In this document: positions 6,914 through 14,939 of the stretch, piece after piece
How the letters are laid out: each line of letters opens with the position of its first letter
Numbering within the stretch: the first letter of the stretch is position 1
Assembly (NCBI GenBank): GCA_015494035.1
Contig: WGBZ01000104.1
Coordinates: 1 to 15,849, forward strand
Origin: Lysobacterales bacterium
GTDB taxonomy: Bacteria > Pseudomonadota > Gammaproteobacteria > Xanthomonadales > Marinicellaceae
Reading direction: 5' to 3'
DNA length: 15,849 nucleotides
Made by a program: the position numbers and the translations under genes
Notes under the pieces: generated by a model
What the model was told of the DNA's origin: nothing
The model's database searches: none
What the model saw: only the letters and a program-made list of their open reading frames with translations

Positions 6914-8386
6914 TTAATCAGCCTGTTCGCTGCGGTCAATCAGAAACTGTGACAGCAGGGGCACCACGCGGCCAGTGGCGCCTTCTTCTTTTTTGCGCCA
7001 GGCCACGCCGGCGATGTCCAGGTGAGCCCAAGGCTGGTCTTCATTGATAAATTCACCCAGAAAAGTCGCTGCGGTAATGGAACCGGCCGGCATGCCGCCA
7101 ATGTTCTTGAGATCGGCAAAGGGCGATTTGAGCTGTTGCTTGTATTCATCAAACAACGGCATCTGCCAGGTGCGGTCATAAACGGCATTGCCCGATTCCA
7201 TCAGCTGTGCGGCCAGGGCGTCGCGATTGCTCATGACTGCCGATGTCACGTGCCCCAGTGCCACCACGCAGGCACCGGTCAGGGTGGCCACATCCACAAC
7301 CAGTTCCGGGTCGAATTCCTGCGCGTAGGTCAGGGCGTCACACAGAATCAGGCGGCCTTCGGCATCAGTATTGAGCACTTCGATGGTTTTGCCACTATAA
7401 GAGGTGATCACATCGCCAGGGCGGTAGGCGAGGCCATCGGGCATATTTTCGACGGTGGGCACCACGACCACGAGATTGATGGGCAACTGCAGTTCAGCGA
7501 CGGTGATAAAAGCGCCGATAACACTGCCGGCGCCCATCATGTCGTATTTCATTTCATCCATGTTGGGGCCGGGTTTGAGTGAGATGCCGCCGGAATCAAA
7601 CGTGACGCCCTTGCCCACCAGTGCGTACGGTTTGGCGTCACCGGCGCCGCTGTATTCCAGCACCACAATCCGGGAATCGTTGGCGCTGCCCTGACCCACG
7701 GCCAGCAAGGCGCCCATGCCCATGTCCTGCAATTCATCCTGATTCAGGACGCGATGCCGGGTGTTGGCATACTGGCCGGTAATTTCCTCGGCTTTGGCCG
7801 CCAGGTAGGCGGGGTTGCAAATATTGGGAGGCAGGTTGCCCAGTTCGCGCGCCTGCACCATGCCAATGCCGATGGCATCGCCCTGGCGCACGCAGCTTTC
7901 ACAATCTTCGCTGACCATGATTGCCACTTCATCCAGGTGGACTTTCTCATCTTCTGGCACATGGCGCGTGGTTACGTACTGGTAGGTGCCGTTATGCGCG
8001 GCAATGGCAGCCAGTTGTGCCAGGCGTTTTTCCGGAATGTCGTTTTGGTTGATCTGGGGCAGAAAGCATTCCGCGCTGTCCACGGACAGGCAGCCGGCGT
8101 GCTCCACGGCGCGGGTGGTGGCTTCCTGGAAAACGCCCTTGTTAAAGCGGTCTTTTTCGCCCAGGCCCACAATCACAATCGGTTGCCCTGAAGGGCTGTA
8201 GAGCATCAGCAGTTGGGATGGTTTGGCACGAAAATCGCCTTTTTCCAGAACCTTTTTTAACTGGCCGCCGGCCAGTGCGTCAATGCGTTGGCCCGTGGCG
8301 TTGAGGGAATCTCCGGGAAACACCCCAAACAGAATGGCATGATCGCCGCTGCCTGGCTCAGTGCTGATGCGTTGAATGACTTTCAT
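6914..8386 (-). CDS. pepA: Leucyl aminopeptidase (cytosol aminopeptidase, M17 family)
   Basis: This hexameric two-metal exopeptidase removes N-terminal residues from peptides. In E. coli it is also a DNA-binding protein in Xer recombination and carAB control. The chosen ATG at 8384-8386 gives 490 residues beginning MKVIQRISTE and is preceded by GGAAGG at good spacing. The frame also opens at a TTG at 8404, but that would place the Shine-Dalgarno inside the gene. The C-terminal catalytic domain has KGVTFDSGGISLKPG (259-273), MKYDMMGAG (279-287) and the signature NTDAEGRL (339-346). Expected metal ligands are Lys259, Asp264, Asp282, Asp341 and Glu343, with catalytic Lys271 and Arg345. All are present, each exactly 11 lower than the E. 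coli number. The palindromic element B begins about 60 bp upstream of the start and may affect the promoter. Confidence 0.97.
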   Translation of the reverse strand: MKVIQRISTEPGSGDHAILFGVFPGDSLNATGQRIDALAGGQLKKVLEKGDFRAKPSQLLMLYSPSGQPIVIVGLGEKDRFNKGVFQEATTRAVEHAGCLSVDSAECFLPQINQNDIPEKRLAQLAAIAAHNGTYQYVTTRHVPEDEKVHLDEVAIMVSEDCESCVRQGDAIGIGMVQARELGNLPPNICNPAYLAAKAEEITGQYANTRHRVLNQDELQDMGMGALLAVGQGSANDSRIVVLEYSGAGDAKPYALVGKGVTFDSGGISLKPGPNMDEMKYDMMGAGSVIGAFITVAELQLPINLVVVVPTVENMPDGLAYRPGDVITSYSGKTIEVLNTDAEGRLILCDALTYAQEFDPELVVDVATLTGACVVALGHVTSAVMSNRDALAAQLMESGNAVYDRTWQMPLFDEYKQQLKSPFADLKNIGGMPAGSITAATFLGEFINEDQPWAHLDIAGVAWRKKEEGATGRVVPLLSQFLIDRSEQAD

Positions 8387-8449
8387 AATAACCTTCCATG
8401 CCAAACTGGCTTTAATAATGAGAAAACGGGAGAAGCGCGGGCTTTTCTT

Positions 8450-8611
8450 AGGGAGCCTCTGATTGAATCGTGAACTCGCATCTCATCCCTGAAATGTCCG
8501 ATAACTGCGTTGAAGTTCTTTCGAATAGCCTGCTTTTGGCTGCGAACTTCGCCTTGTTCTCGAACATTTCAGACATAATCTGCTTCGTCCAGATTCAATC
8601 AGCGCTTCCCT
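8450..8611. mobile_element. Palindromic MITE-like element, copy B
   Basis: This second copy is related to the element at 2049-2216. The left terminus reads AGGGAGCCTCTGATTGAATC. The reverse complement of the right terminus reads AGGGAAGCGCTGATTGAATC, which is identical to the right end of copy A. Internal arm matches include GAAATGT / ACATTTC and GAAGTTC / GAACTTC, with AGCC (8527-8530) and GGCT (8538-8541) near the apex, so the element folds on itself. The right half aligns to copy A over the last 80 or so bases with many substitutions (shared blocks: AATAGC, AATCTGC, the CCAGATTCAATCAG end). The outer flanks are TTAG on the left and CTGG on the right, so a clean target duplication is not seen. 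No protein is encoded. It lies between divergent pepA and lptF. Confidence 0.68.
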
Positions 8612-9010
8612 GGGTAAGGGCCGTCCCTGGCGCTTTGGCGGTTGCTGTGGGCACCGGCCAATCTGCCTGAGTGAAAACACCAGTTGTCAACGTGATATCT
8701 GGTGTCAGAAACGGCATAACGGCGTATTCTAACAACTTTCTGCTCTTGAACCACCCCTTTTGCGCTGCCAATAAGGTAAATAACCATGTCGTGGTGCGGG
8801 TTTTGCCGGTTTCTGTTTTACCGTTTCTATTTCAGGACTCAGTGCCAGCACCAATGCAATGAATAGATTGGCCCTTGCCAGCTGCGACGCCAACAGAAAG
8901 TGCCTGCGCCCAAGTGGCCGGATTTGGTAAGATAGCGTCCTTGTTCTTATTGGCCGCCGCATTGCCAGAAGCTGTGGTGACCATGACTTGTTCCCTGCGG
9001 CGGAGAGCGC
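8612..9010. other. Non-coding spacer upstream of lptF
   Basis: I see no credible gene in these 399 bp; the short open frames lack ribosome sites and any recognisable protein. It must hold the lptF promoter. A -10-like TAAGAT lies at about 8929-8934 without a convincing -35 box. A 7-bp inverted repeat, ACACCAG (8677-8683) and CTGGTGT (8699-8705) with a 15-base loop, is followed on the minus strand by TTTT and could be a weak terminator for transcripts heading toward pepA. The lptF ribosome site GGAG is at 9002-9005. Confidence 0.5.
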
Positions 9011-10108
9011 GTGAGAATCCTTGCTACCTATTTACGACGCGAATCGGCGAAAACCGTTGCCGTGATATTTGCCGTCCTGTTTTTAATTACCCTCGGCACC
9101 TTGTTTGCTGATACCTTGCGCGCCATCGCGCGGGGTGCCTTGCCATCGTCCATGCTATTGACGGAACTGGGCCTGCGCACCGCCAGCGTGCTGACCATTC
9201 TTTTTCCCCTGTCGCTGTTTCTGGGCGTACTCAGTCACTTAAGTGGCATGTATCGCAATCAGGAGGCCGTGATGTACCACGCCTTTGGCCTCGGCGTGGG
9301 CCAGTTTTTGCGCTTTCTCATGCCCATGGCCCTGGCTTTTGCCGGATTCATGCTGGTGCTTTCCCTGTGGGTGGTGCCCTGGGCTTCGCGCCAGTCGGAT
9401 ATGCTGGCCCAGGCCGCCCGTAAGGAGGTTTCCGTGCTGGGCCTGAAAGAAGGCGAATTTCAGACCCTGGGCGATGACGAGGCGGTCATCTATATCGAAA
9501 AAATTGACGCGGAAAACAACCGCTTTCAGCGCGTGTTCCTGGCGCGCCAAACCCCCGGTGTGGTGGATGTCCTGACCGCCAGCTATGGCTATCAGTTTGA
9601 AGACGAAACCAGTCACCAACGCTATCTGGCCTTATTTGATGGCCACCGCAGCGAAGGCCGAGCCGGTCAGCTGCGCTATCAACGGCTGCATTTTGACCGT
9701 GCCGATGTGCGTTTGCCACGCCTGCAGGGGCGGTCCTTTTCTGTGGAGGAGGACGGCAAGACTGTACGTGAGTTGCTGGCCTCCAGCGATCTGAAGGACA
9801 GAACAGAGCTGCACTGGCGGCTGGTGCCTGCCATCTCGGTGCTGGTCCTGGTGGCTTTGGCTGTGGCTTTGGCGCGCACTTCGCCACGCGAAGGCAAATA
9901 CGGCAATATCATGATCGGTTTGCTCGCCTATGTGGCTTACGTAAATTTCCTCGCGCTGGGTCGGGCTTTGCTGGAACAGGGCAAGCTGCCCATGTGGCTC
10001 GGTTTATGGTGGGTGCATCTGGCCTTTCTGGGCTTTGCCCTGTGGCGAATCTGGAAACTGGACGGTGAATTGGGGCCATTTCGCGCCAGGGTGTTGGCAT
10101 CGTGCTGA
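9011..10108 (+). CDS. lptF: Lipopolysaccharide export permease LptF
   Basis: LptF pairs with LptG as the membrane part of the LptB2FG ABC transporter, which lifts lipopolysaccharide out of the inner membrane and passes it to LptC. The 365-residue protein has the YjgP/YjgQ layout: three membrane helices at about 15-33, 55-78 and 100-122; a periplasmic beta-jellyroll at about 130-265; and three C-terminal helices at about 268-345. The cytoplasmic coupling segment YRNQEAVMYHAFGLG (81-95) contains Glu85, in the position of E. coli LptF Glu84, which contacts LptB. The GTG start at 9011 follows GGAG by five bases. It overlaps lptG by seven bases and is divergent from pepA, a common arrangement in Gammaproteobacteria. 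Confidence 0.95.
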   Translation: MRILATYLRRESAKTVAVIFAVLFLITLGTLFADTLRAIARGALPSSMLLTELGLRTASVLTILFPLSLFLGVLSHLSGMYRNQEAVMYHAFGLGVGQFLRFLMPMALAFAGFMLVLSLWVVPWASRQSDMLAQAARKEVSVLGLKEGEFQTLGDDEAVIYIEKIDAENNRFQRVFLARQTPGVVDVLTASYGYQFEDETSHQRYLALFDGHRSEGRAGQLRYQRLHFDRADVRLPRLQGRSFSVEEDGKTVRELLASSDLKDRTELHWRLVPAISVLVLVALAVALARTSPREGKYGNIMIGLLAYVAYVNFLALGRALLEQGKLPMWLGLWWVHLAFLGFALWRIWKLDGELGPFRARVLASC

Positions 10109-11232
10109 AAATCGTTGACCGCTATTTGTTGAAATCCATCAGCCAGGGCGTGTTGCTGGCGGTACTGATTTTTCTGTCACTGGATGTGCTGATCGCCATC
10201 ATTGGCGAAATGGGCGACATCGGGCGAGGCGACTATGGCGTTGCTGATGCCTTTTATTTTGTGCTGTTGACCATTCCGCGACGCGTGTACGACATGTTTG
10301 CCGTTAGCGCGGTGGTGGGTGTTTTACTGGGCCTGGGGGCTTTGGCGGCTGGTTCAGAACTTACGGTTCTGCGCTCTGTGGGCTACAGCCGTTTGCGCAT
10401 TGCCGGAACGGTGGCCATGGCCATGGTGTTATGGATGCTACCGGTTTCCTGGCTGGGAGAATTTGTGGTGCCTGGCAGCGAATTTCTGGCCGAATCCTTT
10501 CGCACCAGTCAGTTGCAGAGAAACGTCGGGCTCAGCCGCCATTCCGGCATTTGGGTGCGGGATGGCCAGGTGATCCTGAATGCCCTGCCGGTGCGAGAAA
10601 AAAACAGCGACAAACAACGGGTGCGGCTGGTGGATGTGACCATCTATCAGCTGGATGACGAGCTCAAAGTCAGAGAAATATCCCAGGCGAAAGAAGCACA
10701 GCATGATGGTCGCGCCTGGCGCATGAAAGACGTCAAGATCACCCGATTTACTGATAAAAAAGTGGTGTTGGACGCAGTGCCTGAGAAAATCTGGCCTTCA
10801 CGCATCGACCCGACCATACTCACCATCAGCCGCACACGGCCCAAATACCTCTCGGCTAGGGACATCATTCGCCTGCAACATTTCAAACGTCATCAGGCCT
10901 ATGTGGCCCCGGCGTATCGCATTGCCCTGTGGGCCAAGCTGGTTTTCCCTCTATTGGTGATTGCCTCGGCACTGAGTGGTCTGCCTTTCCTGTTTGGCTC
11001 CGTGCGGGGTGGCCTGGGGCAACGGTTGACCGTCGGTGTCATGATTGGTGTGGTGCTGTATCTGGTGAACCGCACCTTGTTGAACCTGGGTGAGGTTTAT
11101 GCCCTGCACCCGTTCTGGGTTACGGTGTTGCCGCCGCTACTGATTATTCTCGGCGTTCTGTGGTACTTGCGCCCTGGGCGACTGGGTCAGCCTGAGGCCT
11201 GCCTGCAACCAGTGGCCTCGGTCAGTCAGTGA
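10102..11232 (+). CDS. lptG: Lipopolysaccharide export permease LptG
   Basis: LptG is the second permease subunit of LptB2FG in the inner membrane. The 376-residue product starts MLKIVDRYLLKSISQGVLLAV, typical of LptG, and shows three N-terminal membrane helices (about 14-35, 60-82 and 100-122). A periplasmic jellyroll domain covers about 130-270 (NVGLSRHSGIWVRDGQVILN at its start), and three C-terminal helices complete the protein. The coupling helix SELTVLRSVGYS (85-96) has Glu86 near the position of E. coli LptG Glu88. The GTG start at 10102 lies inside the lptF stop region (7-base overlap), so translational coupling is likely and should keep the two subunits equimolar. The stop is only 15 bases from the stop of the convergent RDD gene, and no terminator hairpin is visible between them. 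Confidence 0.95.
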   Translation: MLKIVDRYLLKSISQGVLLAVLIFLSLDVLIAIIGEMGDIGRGDYGVADAFYFVLLTIPRRVYDMFAVSAVVGVLLGLGALAAGSELTVLRSVGYSRLRIAGTVAMAMVLWMLPVSWLGEFVVPGSEFLAESFRTSQLQRNVGLSRHSGIWVRDGQVILNALPVREKNSDKQRVRLVDVTIYQLDDELKVREISQAKEAQHDGRAWRMKDVKITRFTDKKVVLDAVPEKIWPSRIDPTILTISRTRPKYLSARDIIRLQHFKRHQAYVAPAYRIALWAKLVFPLLVIASALSGLPFLFGSVRGGLGQRLTVGVMIGVVLYLVNRTLLNLGEVYALHPFWVTVLPPLLIILGVLWYLRPGRLGQPEACLQPVASVSQ

Positions 11233-11247
11233 TGCCTGCTTGTTGGT

Positions 11248-11604
11248 TTAATGACCCATCAAGCGGAAAAGGCTGATGACAGCGGCCAGCACCAGCGCGA
11301 TTCCGGCAATAACCGCTGCAATGGCTACTGCCCAGGGGCGCTGCTGAAGGCCATTCCATTGTAGACGCCAGGCACGCATGCCAAGGGTTTGCCCGCCCAT
11401 TTTGAGGGAGCCGGCCAGGTAGGCGGTGATGCCCCCCACCACCAGCAATTGGAACCAAAGCGTTTCCGGCGGCACTTCATGCGCCGGTGTCAGAATTACA
11501 GCCAACAAGGCCAGAAAAAACAGGATTCCGGCAATGACCAACGTGTCGTAAACCGCCATAGCAATAAGTTTAAAAAGAAAAGTGAGGGGTTGGCGAACAT
11601 TCAT
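11248..11604 (-). CDS. Small RDD-family membrane protein
   Basis: This is a 118-residue inner-membrane protein of the RDD family, whose general function is unsettled (transport roles have been shown for a few members). Three hydrophobic segments lie at about 15-39, 50-66 and 92-114. The family signature MGGQTLGMRAWRL is at 69-81. The N-terminal Arg-Asp pattern is partly kept as FKLIAMAVYD, with Asp20 present and Lys in place of the usual Arg. The ATG at 11602-11604 has AGGA nine bases upstream. The frame extends to a TTG at 11655, but that extension has no support. The gene is convergent with lptG. RDD proteins close to lptFG and pepA are seen in other Gammaproteobacteria, which supports a real gene. 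Confidence 0.85.
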   Translation of the reverse strand: MNVRQPLTFLFKLIAMAVYDTLVIAGILFFLALLAVILTPAHEVPPETLWFQLLVVGGITAYLAGSLKMGGQTLGMRAWRLQWNGLQQRPWAVAIAAVIAGIALVLAAVISLFRLMGH

Positions 11605-12198
11605 GAAAAGAATTCCTGATTTCTGAGTCTGGAGAAGTGCTGGGTGTCGGGCCAAAAGCCCTGGCCTGACTGTTGCTGCGTCGGATGCCCGGTTTCACGC
11701 AGACCGGTGCAACTTGTGTTGCAGGACAATCAGCTCGGTCGAATTGATACCAGTCGTGCCATCGAGAATATTGTAAGCTTTTCCTGGCCAACTGCCTCCT
11801 TTTGCAGGGAGATTCATTTGGGATTGTACAAAATTTGGTCAATTGCCAGTTCCCATCGAGCTGCCCGGATACGCCTTATTCTCTCCGTCTGGAGCTTAGT
11901 CTGGCACTGCTTTTTTAATGCCGTTCCGGTGACAAGAAAGGGAGCAGATCAATATGCCATTTGCTGGTCACACAGCCTGTCAGACGTAACATTGTGACAC
12001 AATTGTCTACCCGTTTTTTTTTCGAAAGTACACCCCAAAATGCTAAAAATAGGGCTTTTCTTTTTGCAGGTGAGACGGTATTCTAGGCCCTAACCTTATG
12101 CGGCGCAGGCTTTCATACCACCAAAAGCAGTGGTTTTTCTTGTTTTTGGGCCGGTGGATTGCCTGGTTTTTCTTAATTAACATGAGTGGTAACACGGT
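11605..12198. other. 594-bp region without a convincing gene
   Basis: It separates the RDD gene from the divergent TonB2 operon and should carry both promoters. Frames of up to 117 codons cross it, but they overlap each other on opposite strands, are rich in Cys/Trp/Ser and resemble nothing I know. A 6-bp inverted repeat TGCAAC-TTGT-GTTGCA is at 11708-11723. A -10-like TATTCT is at about 12079-12084, with only a T-rich -35 region. The last 200 bases are T-rich and contain the repeated string TGGTTTTTCTT (from 12131 and again about 23 bases later). No Fur-type iron box was recognised. Confidence 0.5.
12117..12147 (+). terminator. Weak terminator-like hairpin in the leader of the TonB2 operon
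   Basis: ACCAC (12117-12121) and GTGGT (12130-12134) pair around an 8-base loop and are followed by TTTTCTTGTTTTT, the layout of an intrinsic terminator or attenuator. An alternative pairing of CCAAAA (12121-12126) with TTTTGG (12144-12149) would exclude the first stem. The 5-bp stem is short, so read-through would be expected. Its position, about 50-80 bases before the first gene, would suit attenuation. Confidence 0.25.
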
Positions 12199-12981
12199 AT
12201 GTATAGAGCACAGAATGCAAATCGAGCAATTCGACTTGTTGTGATTGCGCTGGCCTTGGCCTTCACCGCCGGGGTCAATGCCCAGGCGCTGAAAACCGCC
12301 ATCCAGACAGATGTAAAAATCAACAAGGACGCGGCCAAAGCCCAAAAGACGGTAGACCGGCTGGCGGACCAGGCAGATAACCTGACGATTAAATATCGCA
12401 CGGTCCTGAACGAAACCGAAAGCCTGAAAATCTACAACGACCAGTTGGAGCGTGTGGTTCAGGATCAACGTGACCAGAAAGCGTCTATCCTCAAACAAAT
12501 GGATCAGCTGGAAGCCACCAACCGCGGCATTGTGCCATTGATTATTGAAATGGTTGAAATGCTGGGTGAGCTGGTGCAGGCCGACGTGCCGTTCAAGCTG
12601 GCCGAGCGCATGGCCCGGGTTGCCGCGCTTGAAGACCTGCTGGACAAGTCCGATATCACCACCTCAGAAAAATTCCGTAAAGTGACCGAAGCCTATGGCA
12701 TCGAACTGGATTACGGTCGTTCCGTTGAAACCTATGAAGATACCTTGCCGAGCGAAAACCGTAAAGTGAAGTTCTTGCGCATCGGACGTACCCTGCTGTT
12801 GTACCAGACTCTGGATGAAAAACAATCCGGCTGGTGGAACCCCCTGACGCGCAAATTCGAGCACCTGGGCAAGGAATACAATGACACCATCAAGCAGGGC
12901 ATCCGCATGGCTGCCAAGCAGGCCGCACCGGATCTGGTCAGATTGCCAGCCCCCGGACCGAAACAAGCTGGAGGTAAATAA
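12199..12981 (+). CDS. Secreted coiled-coil protein of the DUF3450 family
   Basis: This 260-residue protein matches DUF3450, a family of unknown biochemical role found at the head of TonB2-TtpC operons. A signal peptide is clear: basic N-terminus, hydrophobic run at 12-24, cleavage after VNA near residue 28. Residues about 40-108 form a coiled coil rich in Lys, Asp, Gln and Leu. The C-terminal half has the family blocks VPFKLAERMARVAAL (130-144), SEKFRKVTEAYGIELDYGRSVETYE (156-180), VKFLRIGRTLLLYQTLDEKQSGWWN (190-214) and KFEHLGKEY. There is no membrane helix after the signal, so it should be free in the periplasm or bound to TtpC. The ATG at 12199 has a poor ribosome site. The next gene starts three bases after its stop, so the two are surely co-transcribed. 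It probably assists the TonB2 motor, but this is inferred from the operon alone. Confidence 0.88.
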   Translation: MYRAQNANRAIRLVVIALALAFTAGVNAQALKTAIQTDVKINKDAAKAQKTVDRLADQADNLTIKYRTVLNETESLKIYNDQLERVVQDQRDQKASILKQMDQLEATNRGIVPLIIEMVEMLGELVQADVPFKLAERMARVAALEDLLDKSDITTSEKFRKVTEAYGIELDYGRSVETYEDTLPSENRKVKFLRIGRTLLLYQTLDEKQSGWWNPLTRKFEHLGKEYNDTIKQGIRMAAKQAAPDLVRLPAPGPKQAGGK

Positions 12982-12984
12982 GCA

Positions 12985-14352
12985 ATGAAAAAGATAATTA
13001 TCGCACTCAGTGCCTTCTTGCTGATCGGTACCGCCAGTGCCCAGCAAGCCAACACGAAAAGCATGGACGAATTGCTGCAGAAAGTTTACAAGGCGGCTCG
13101 TGAAAGTTCGGCAGAAAACAAGCGCCGCATTGCCGAATTCAAACAAAAACGCGATCAGCAGCAACGCCTGCTGAATGAAGCCAAGGCCGCCCTGCGCGCT
13201 CAGGAGCAACGCAGCGAACGCCTGAAGGCCGAATATGACGCCAATGAAAAGGAATTGGCCGAACTGGAAACAGTGCTTCACGAGCGTTCAGGTAACCTGG
13301 GCGAGATGCAAGGCACCATCAAGATCCTCGCCGGTGACCTGCGTTCGCAGCTGGAACACTCCATTACCAGCGCCCAGTATCCCGACCGGATTGAATTCCT
13401 GGCGGAACTGGCGGCCAAGAAAGAATTGCCCACCATCGATGACATTCGTCGCCTGTGGTACGAAATGCAGCGCGAAATCACCGAATCCGGTAAGATTGTC
13501 AAGTTCAAAACGGACATCCTGAATGCCGAAGGTATTGTGGAAAAGAACCAGCAAGCCGCTCGTCTGGGTGTGTTTGATGCTTTTGACAAGGATGGCAATT
13601 TTCTGATCCTGAAATCACCTGATGAAGAAGGTGGCCTCAGCAAACCCATTCTGCACCGTCTCAAGCGACAGCCCGATGGTCGCTGGTTGGCTTTGTCTCG
13701 CAAATTTGTGCAGACCCCGCCGAACCAAATCACCGACGTGCCTGTGGACTACACCCGGGGCACCATTCTGCAACTGGTTGTGCAAACACCCAGCCTGTGG
13801 GAAAAAGTCAAGGAAGGTGGCATCGTGGGTTACGTGATTCTGGCCCTTGGCGCTATCGGCCTGCTGGTGGCATTGTGGAAATTCTTCCAGCTGTGGAGCA
13901 TCGGCAGCAAGATAAAGCGCCAGCTCAAGAGCAACCAGCCGCGTGAAGACAACCCACTGGGTCGCATTATGAAGGTTTACACAGAAAACCCAGATGCGGA
14001 CATCGAAACCATGGAGCTGAAGCTGGATGAAGCCATCCTGCGCGAAACGGCTCCGCTGGAATCCGGCCTGTCCTTTATCAAGGTGCTGTACGTGATTGCG
14101 CCATTGCTGGGTCTGCTGGGTACCGTTGTGGGCATGATCCAGACCTTCCAGATGATTACCCTGTTTGGTACCGGCGATCCGAAGAGCATGGCCGGCGGTA
14201 TTTCCATGGCACTGGTCACCACGGTGCTCGGTCTGGTGGTTGCGATTCCGCTGACCGTCTTGCACTCTGTGCTGCAGTCCATGGCACGTAAGCAGACCCA
14301 GATTCTGGAAGAACAAAGCGCCGGCATCATCGCCAGAATGGCGGAGAAGTAA
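12985..14352 (+). CDS. ttpC: TtpC, MotA/TolQ/ExbB-type protein with a long periplasmic coiled-coil domain
   Basis: In Vibrio, TtpC is a fourth component of the TonB2 complex needed for energy transfer to outer-membrane receptors. The 455-residue product has a signal sequence (cleavage after ASA, about residue 19). A coiled coil follows at about 30-125 and a periplasmic domain at about 130-270. A membrane helix at 279-301 and a cytoplasmic stretch at 302-358 lead to the ExbB/TolQ channel core: YVIAPLLGLLGTVVGMIQTF (369-388) and GGISMALVTTVLGLVVAIPLTV (404-425). Length and layout fit TtpC rather than plain ExbB. GGAGG at 12970-12974 supports the start. It follows the DUF3450 gene by three bases and precedes exbB2 by one base. 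Two separate ExbB-type proteins in one operon imply a specialised, possibly hetero-oligomeric motor. Confidence 0.92.
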   Translation: MKKIIIALSAFLLIGTASAQQANTKSMDELLQKVYKAARESSAENKRRIAEFKQKRDQQQRLLNEAKAALRAQEQRSERLKAEYDANEKELAELETVLHERSGNLGEMQGTIKILAGDLRSQLEHSITSAQYPDRIEFLAELAAKKELPTIDDIRRLWYEMQREITESGKIVKFKTDILNAEGIVEKNQQAARLGVFDAFDKDGNFLILKSPDEEGGLSKPILHRLKRQPDGRWLALSRKFVQTPPNQITDVPVDYTRGTILQLVVQTPSLWEKVKEGGIVGYVILALGAIGLLVALWKFFQLWSIGSKIKRQLKSNQPREDNPLGRIMKVYTENPDADIETMELKLDEAILRETAPLESGLSFIKVLYVIAPLLGLLGTVVGMIQTFQMITLFGTGDPKSMAGGISMALVTTVLGLVVAIPLTVLHSVLQSMARKQTQILEEQSAGIIARMAEK

Positions 14353-14353
14353 A

Positions 14354-14878
14354 ATGTATCAGCTGAAAGAATTCTGGTACTCCATCATGAGCTTTATCAA
14401 CATGGGTGGCCCGGTGCTCTGGGCCATCATGCTGGTGTTGTTCCTGATGTGGGTGATGATTCTGGAGCGTCTTTATTTTTACTCGGTCACCTTTCCGCGC
14501 ATGAAGAAGCAGATTATCCAGGAATGGGATGCGCGCAGTGACACCACCAGCTGGTATGCCAAACGCATCAAGGAAGCCCGCGTCTCCGAGGCGTCCATCG
14601 CCCTGCGTTGGGGCCTGGGGTTTCTGGATGCGCTGGTGGCCATCAGTCCATTACTGGGCCTGTTCGGTACAGTTTATGGCATGCTGCAGGTGTTTGATAT
14701 CATGGCGGTGGCCGGTACCAGTAATGCCCGCGCCATGGCCAGTGGCGTTTCCAAAGCCACTATCCCCACCATGGCCGGCATGGTGGCAGCCTTGTCAGGG
14801 GTGTTTTTCACCACCTACTTCAAGCAGAAAGCACGCCGCGAAGCCGAGAGACTCGAAGACACCATGCAATCGCATTAA
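14354..14878 (+). CDS. exbB2: ExbB2 proton-channel subunit of the TonB2 system
   Basis: ExbB forms the pentameric inner-membrane scaffold that uses the proton gradient to drive TonB. The 174-residue protein is the short ExbB2 type (E. coli ExbB has 244). It has a first membrane helix at about 18-42, a basic cytoplasmic loop, then the conserved channel helices: ISPLLGLFGTVYGMLQVFD (97-115) and SGVSKATIPTMAGMVAALSGVFFTTYF (130-156). Thr137 and Thr139 lie where the polar, proton-path threonines of the family are expected. The ribosome site GGAG (14342-14345) lies at the end of ttpC, whose stop is one base away, indicating tight coupling. A 91-bp gap with two hairpins separates it from exbD2. Confidence 0.93.
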   Translation: MYQLKEFWYSIMSFINMGGPVLWAIMLVLFLMWVMILERLYFYSVTFPRMKKQIIQEWDARSDTTSWYAKRIKEARVSEASIALRWGLGFLDALVAISPLLGLFGTVYGMLQVFDIMAVAGTSNARAMASGVSKATIPTMAGMVAALSGVFFTTYFKQKARREAERLEDTMQSH

Positions 14879-14884
14879 GACTTT

Positions 14885-14916
14885 TCTGCGGCGAAAAGGA
14901 ACCTTTCCGCCGCAGA
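14885..14916 (+). promoter_or_regulatory. Intra-operon hairpin 1 between exbB2 and exbD2
   Basis: TCTGCGGCGAAAAGG (14885-14899) pairs with CCTTTCCGCCGCAGA (14902-14916), 14 of 15 positions, with two bases between the arms, so the stem is nearly continuous. It starts seven bases after the exbB2 stop. No T-tract follows, so termination is not expected. It may protect the upstream mRNA or mark a processing site. Confidence 0.6.
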
Positions 14917-14939
14917 GCCTGTCGCAATTGGTAACAGGC
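14917..14939 (+). promoter_or_regulatory. Intra-operon hairpin 2 between exbB2 and exbD2
   Basis: GCCTGT (14917-14922) and ACAGGC (14934-14939) form a 6-bp stem with an 11-base loop, directly abutting hairpin 1. It ends about 30 bases before the exbD2 ATG and leaves the exbD2 ribosome site (GAGG, about 14956-14959) unpaired. Confidence 0.45.

Noticed and set aside
8387..8404. TTG start giving pepA six extra residues
   Set aside because: The Shine-Dalgarno GGAAGG would lie inside that extension; it fits the ATG at 8386, and the family N-terminus begins there.
8470..8670. 66-codon frame across the palindromic element B
   Set aside because: The frame is a by-product of the inverted-repeat element; the matching region of copy A is not open in the same way.
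11644..11997. 117-codon plus-strand frame in the spacer before the TonB2 operon
   Set aside because: It starts at GTG without a ribosome site, has a random-looking Cys/Trp-rich composition, and overlaps another long frame on the opposite strand.
11998..12198. Fur box for iron control of the TonB2 operon
   Set aside because: No stretch resembles the 19-bp Fur consensus; the T-rich sequence lacks the required dyad.
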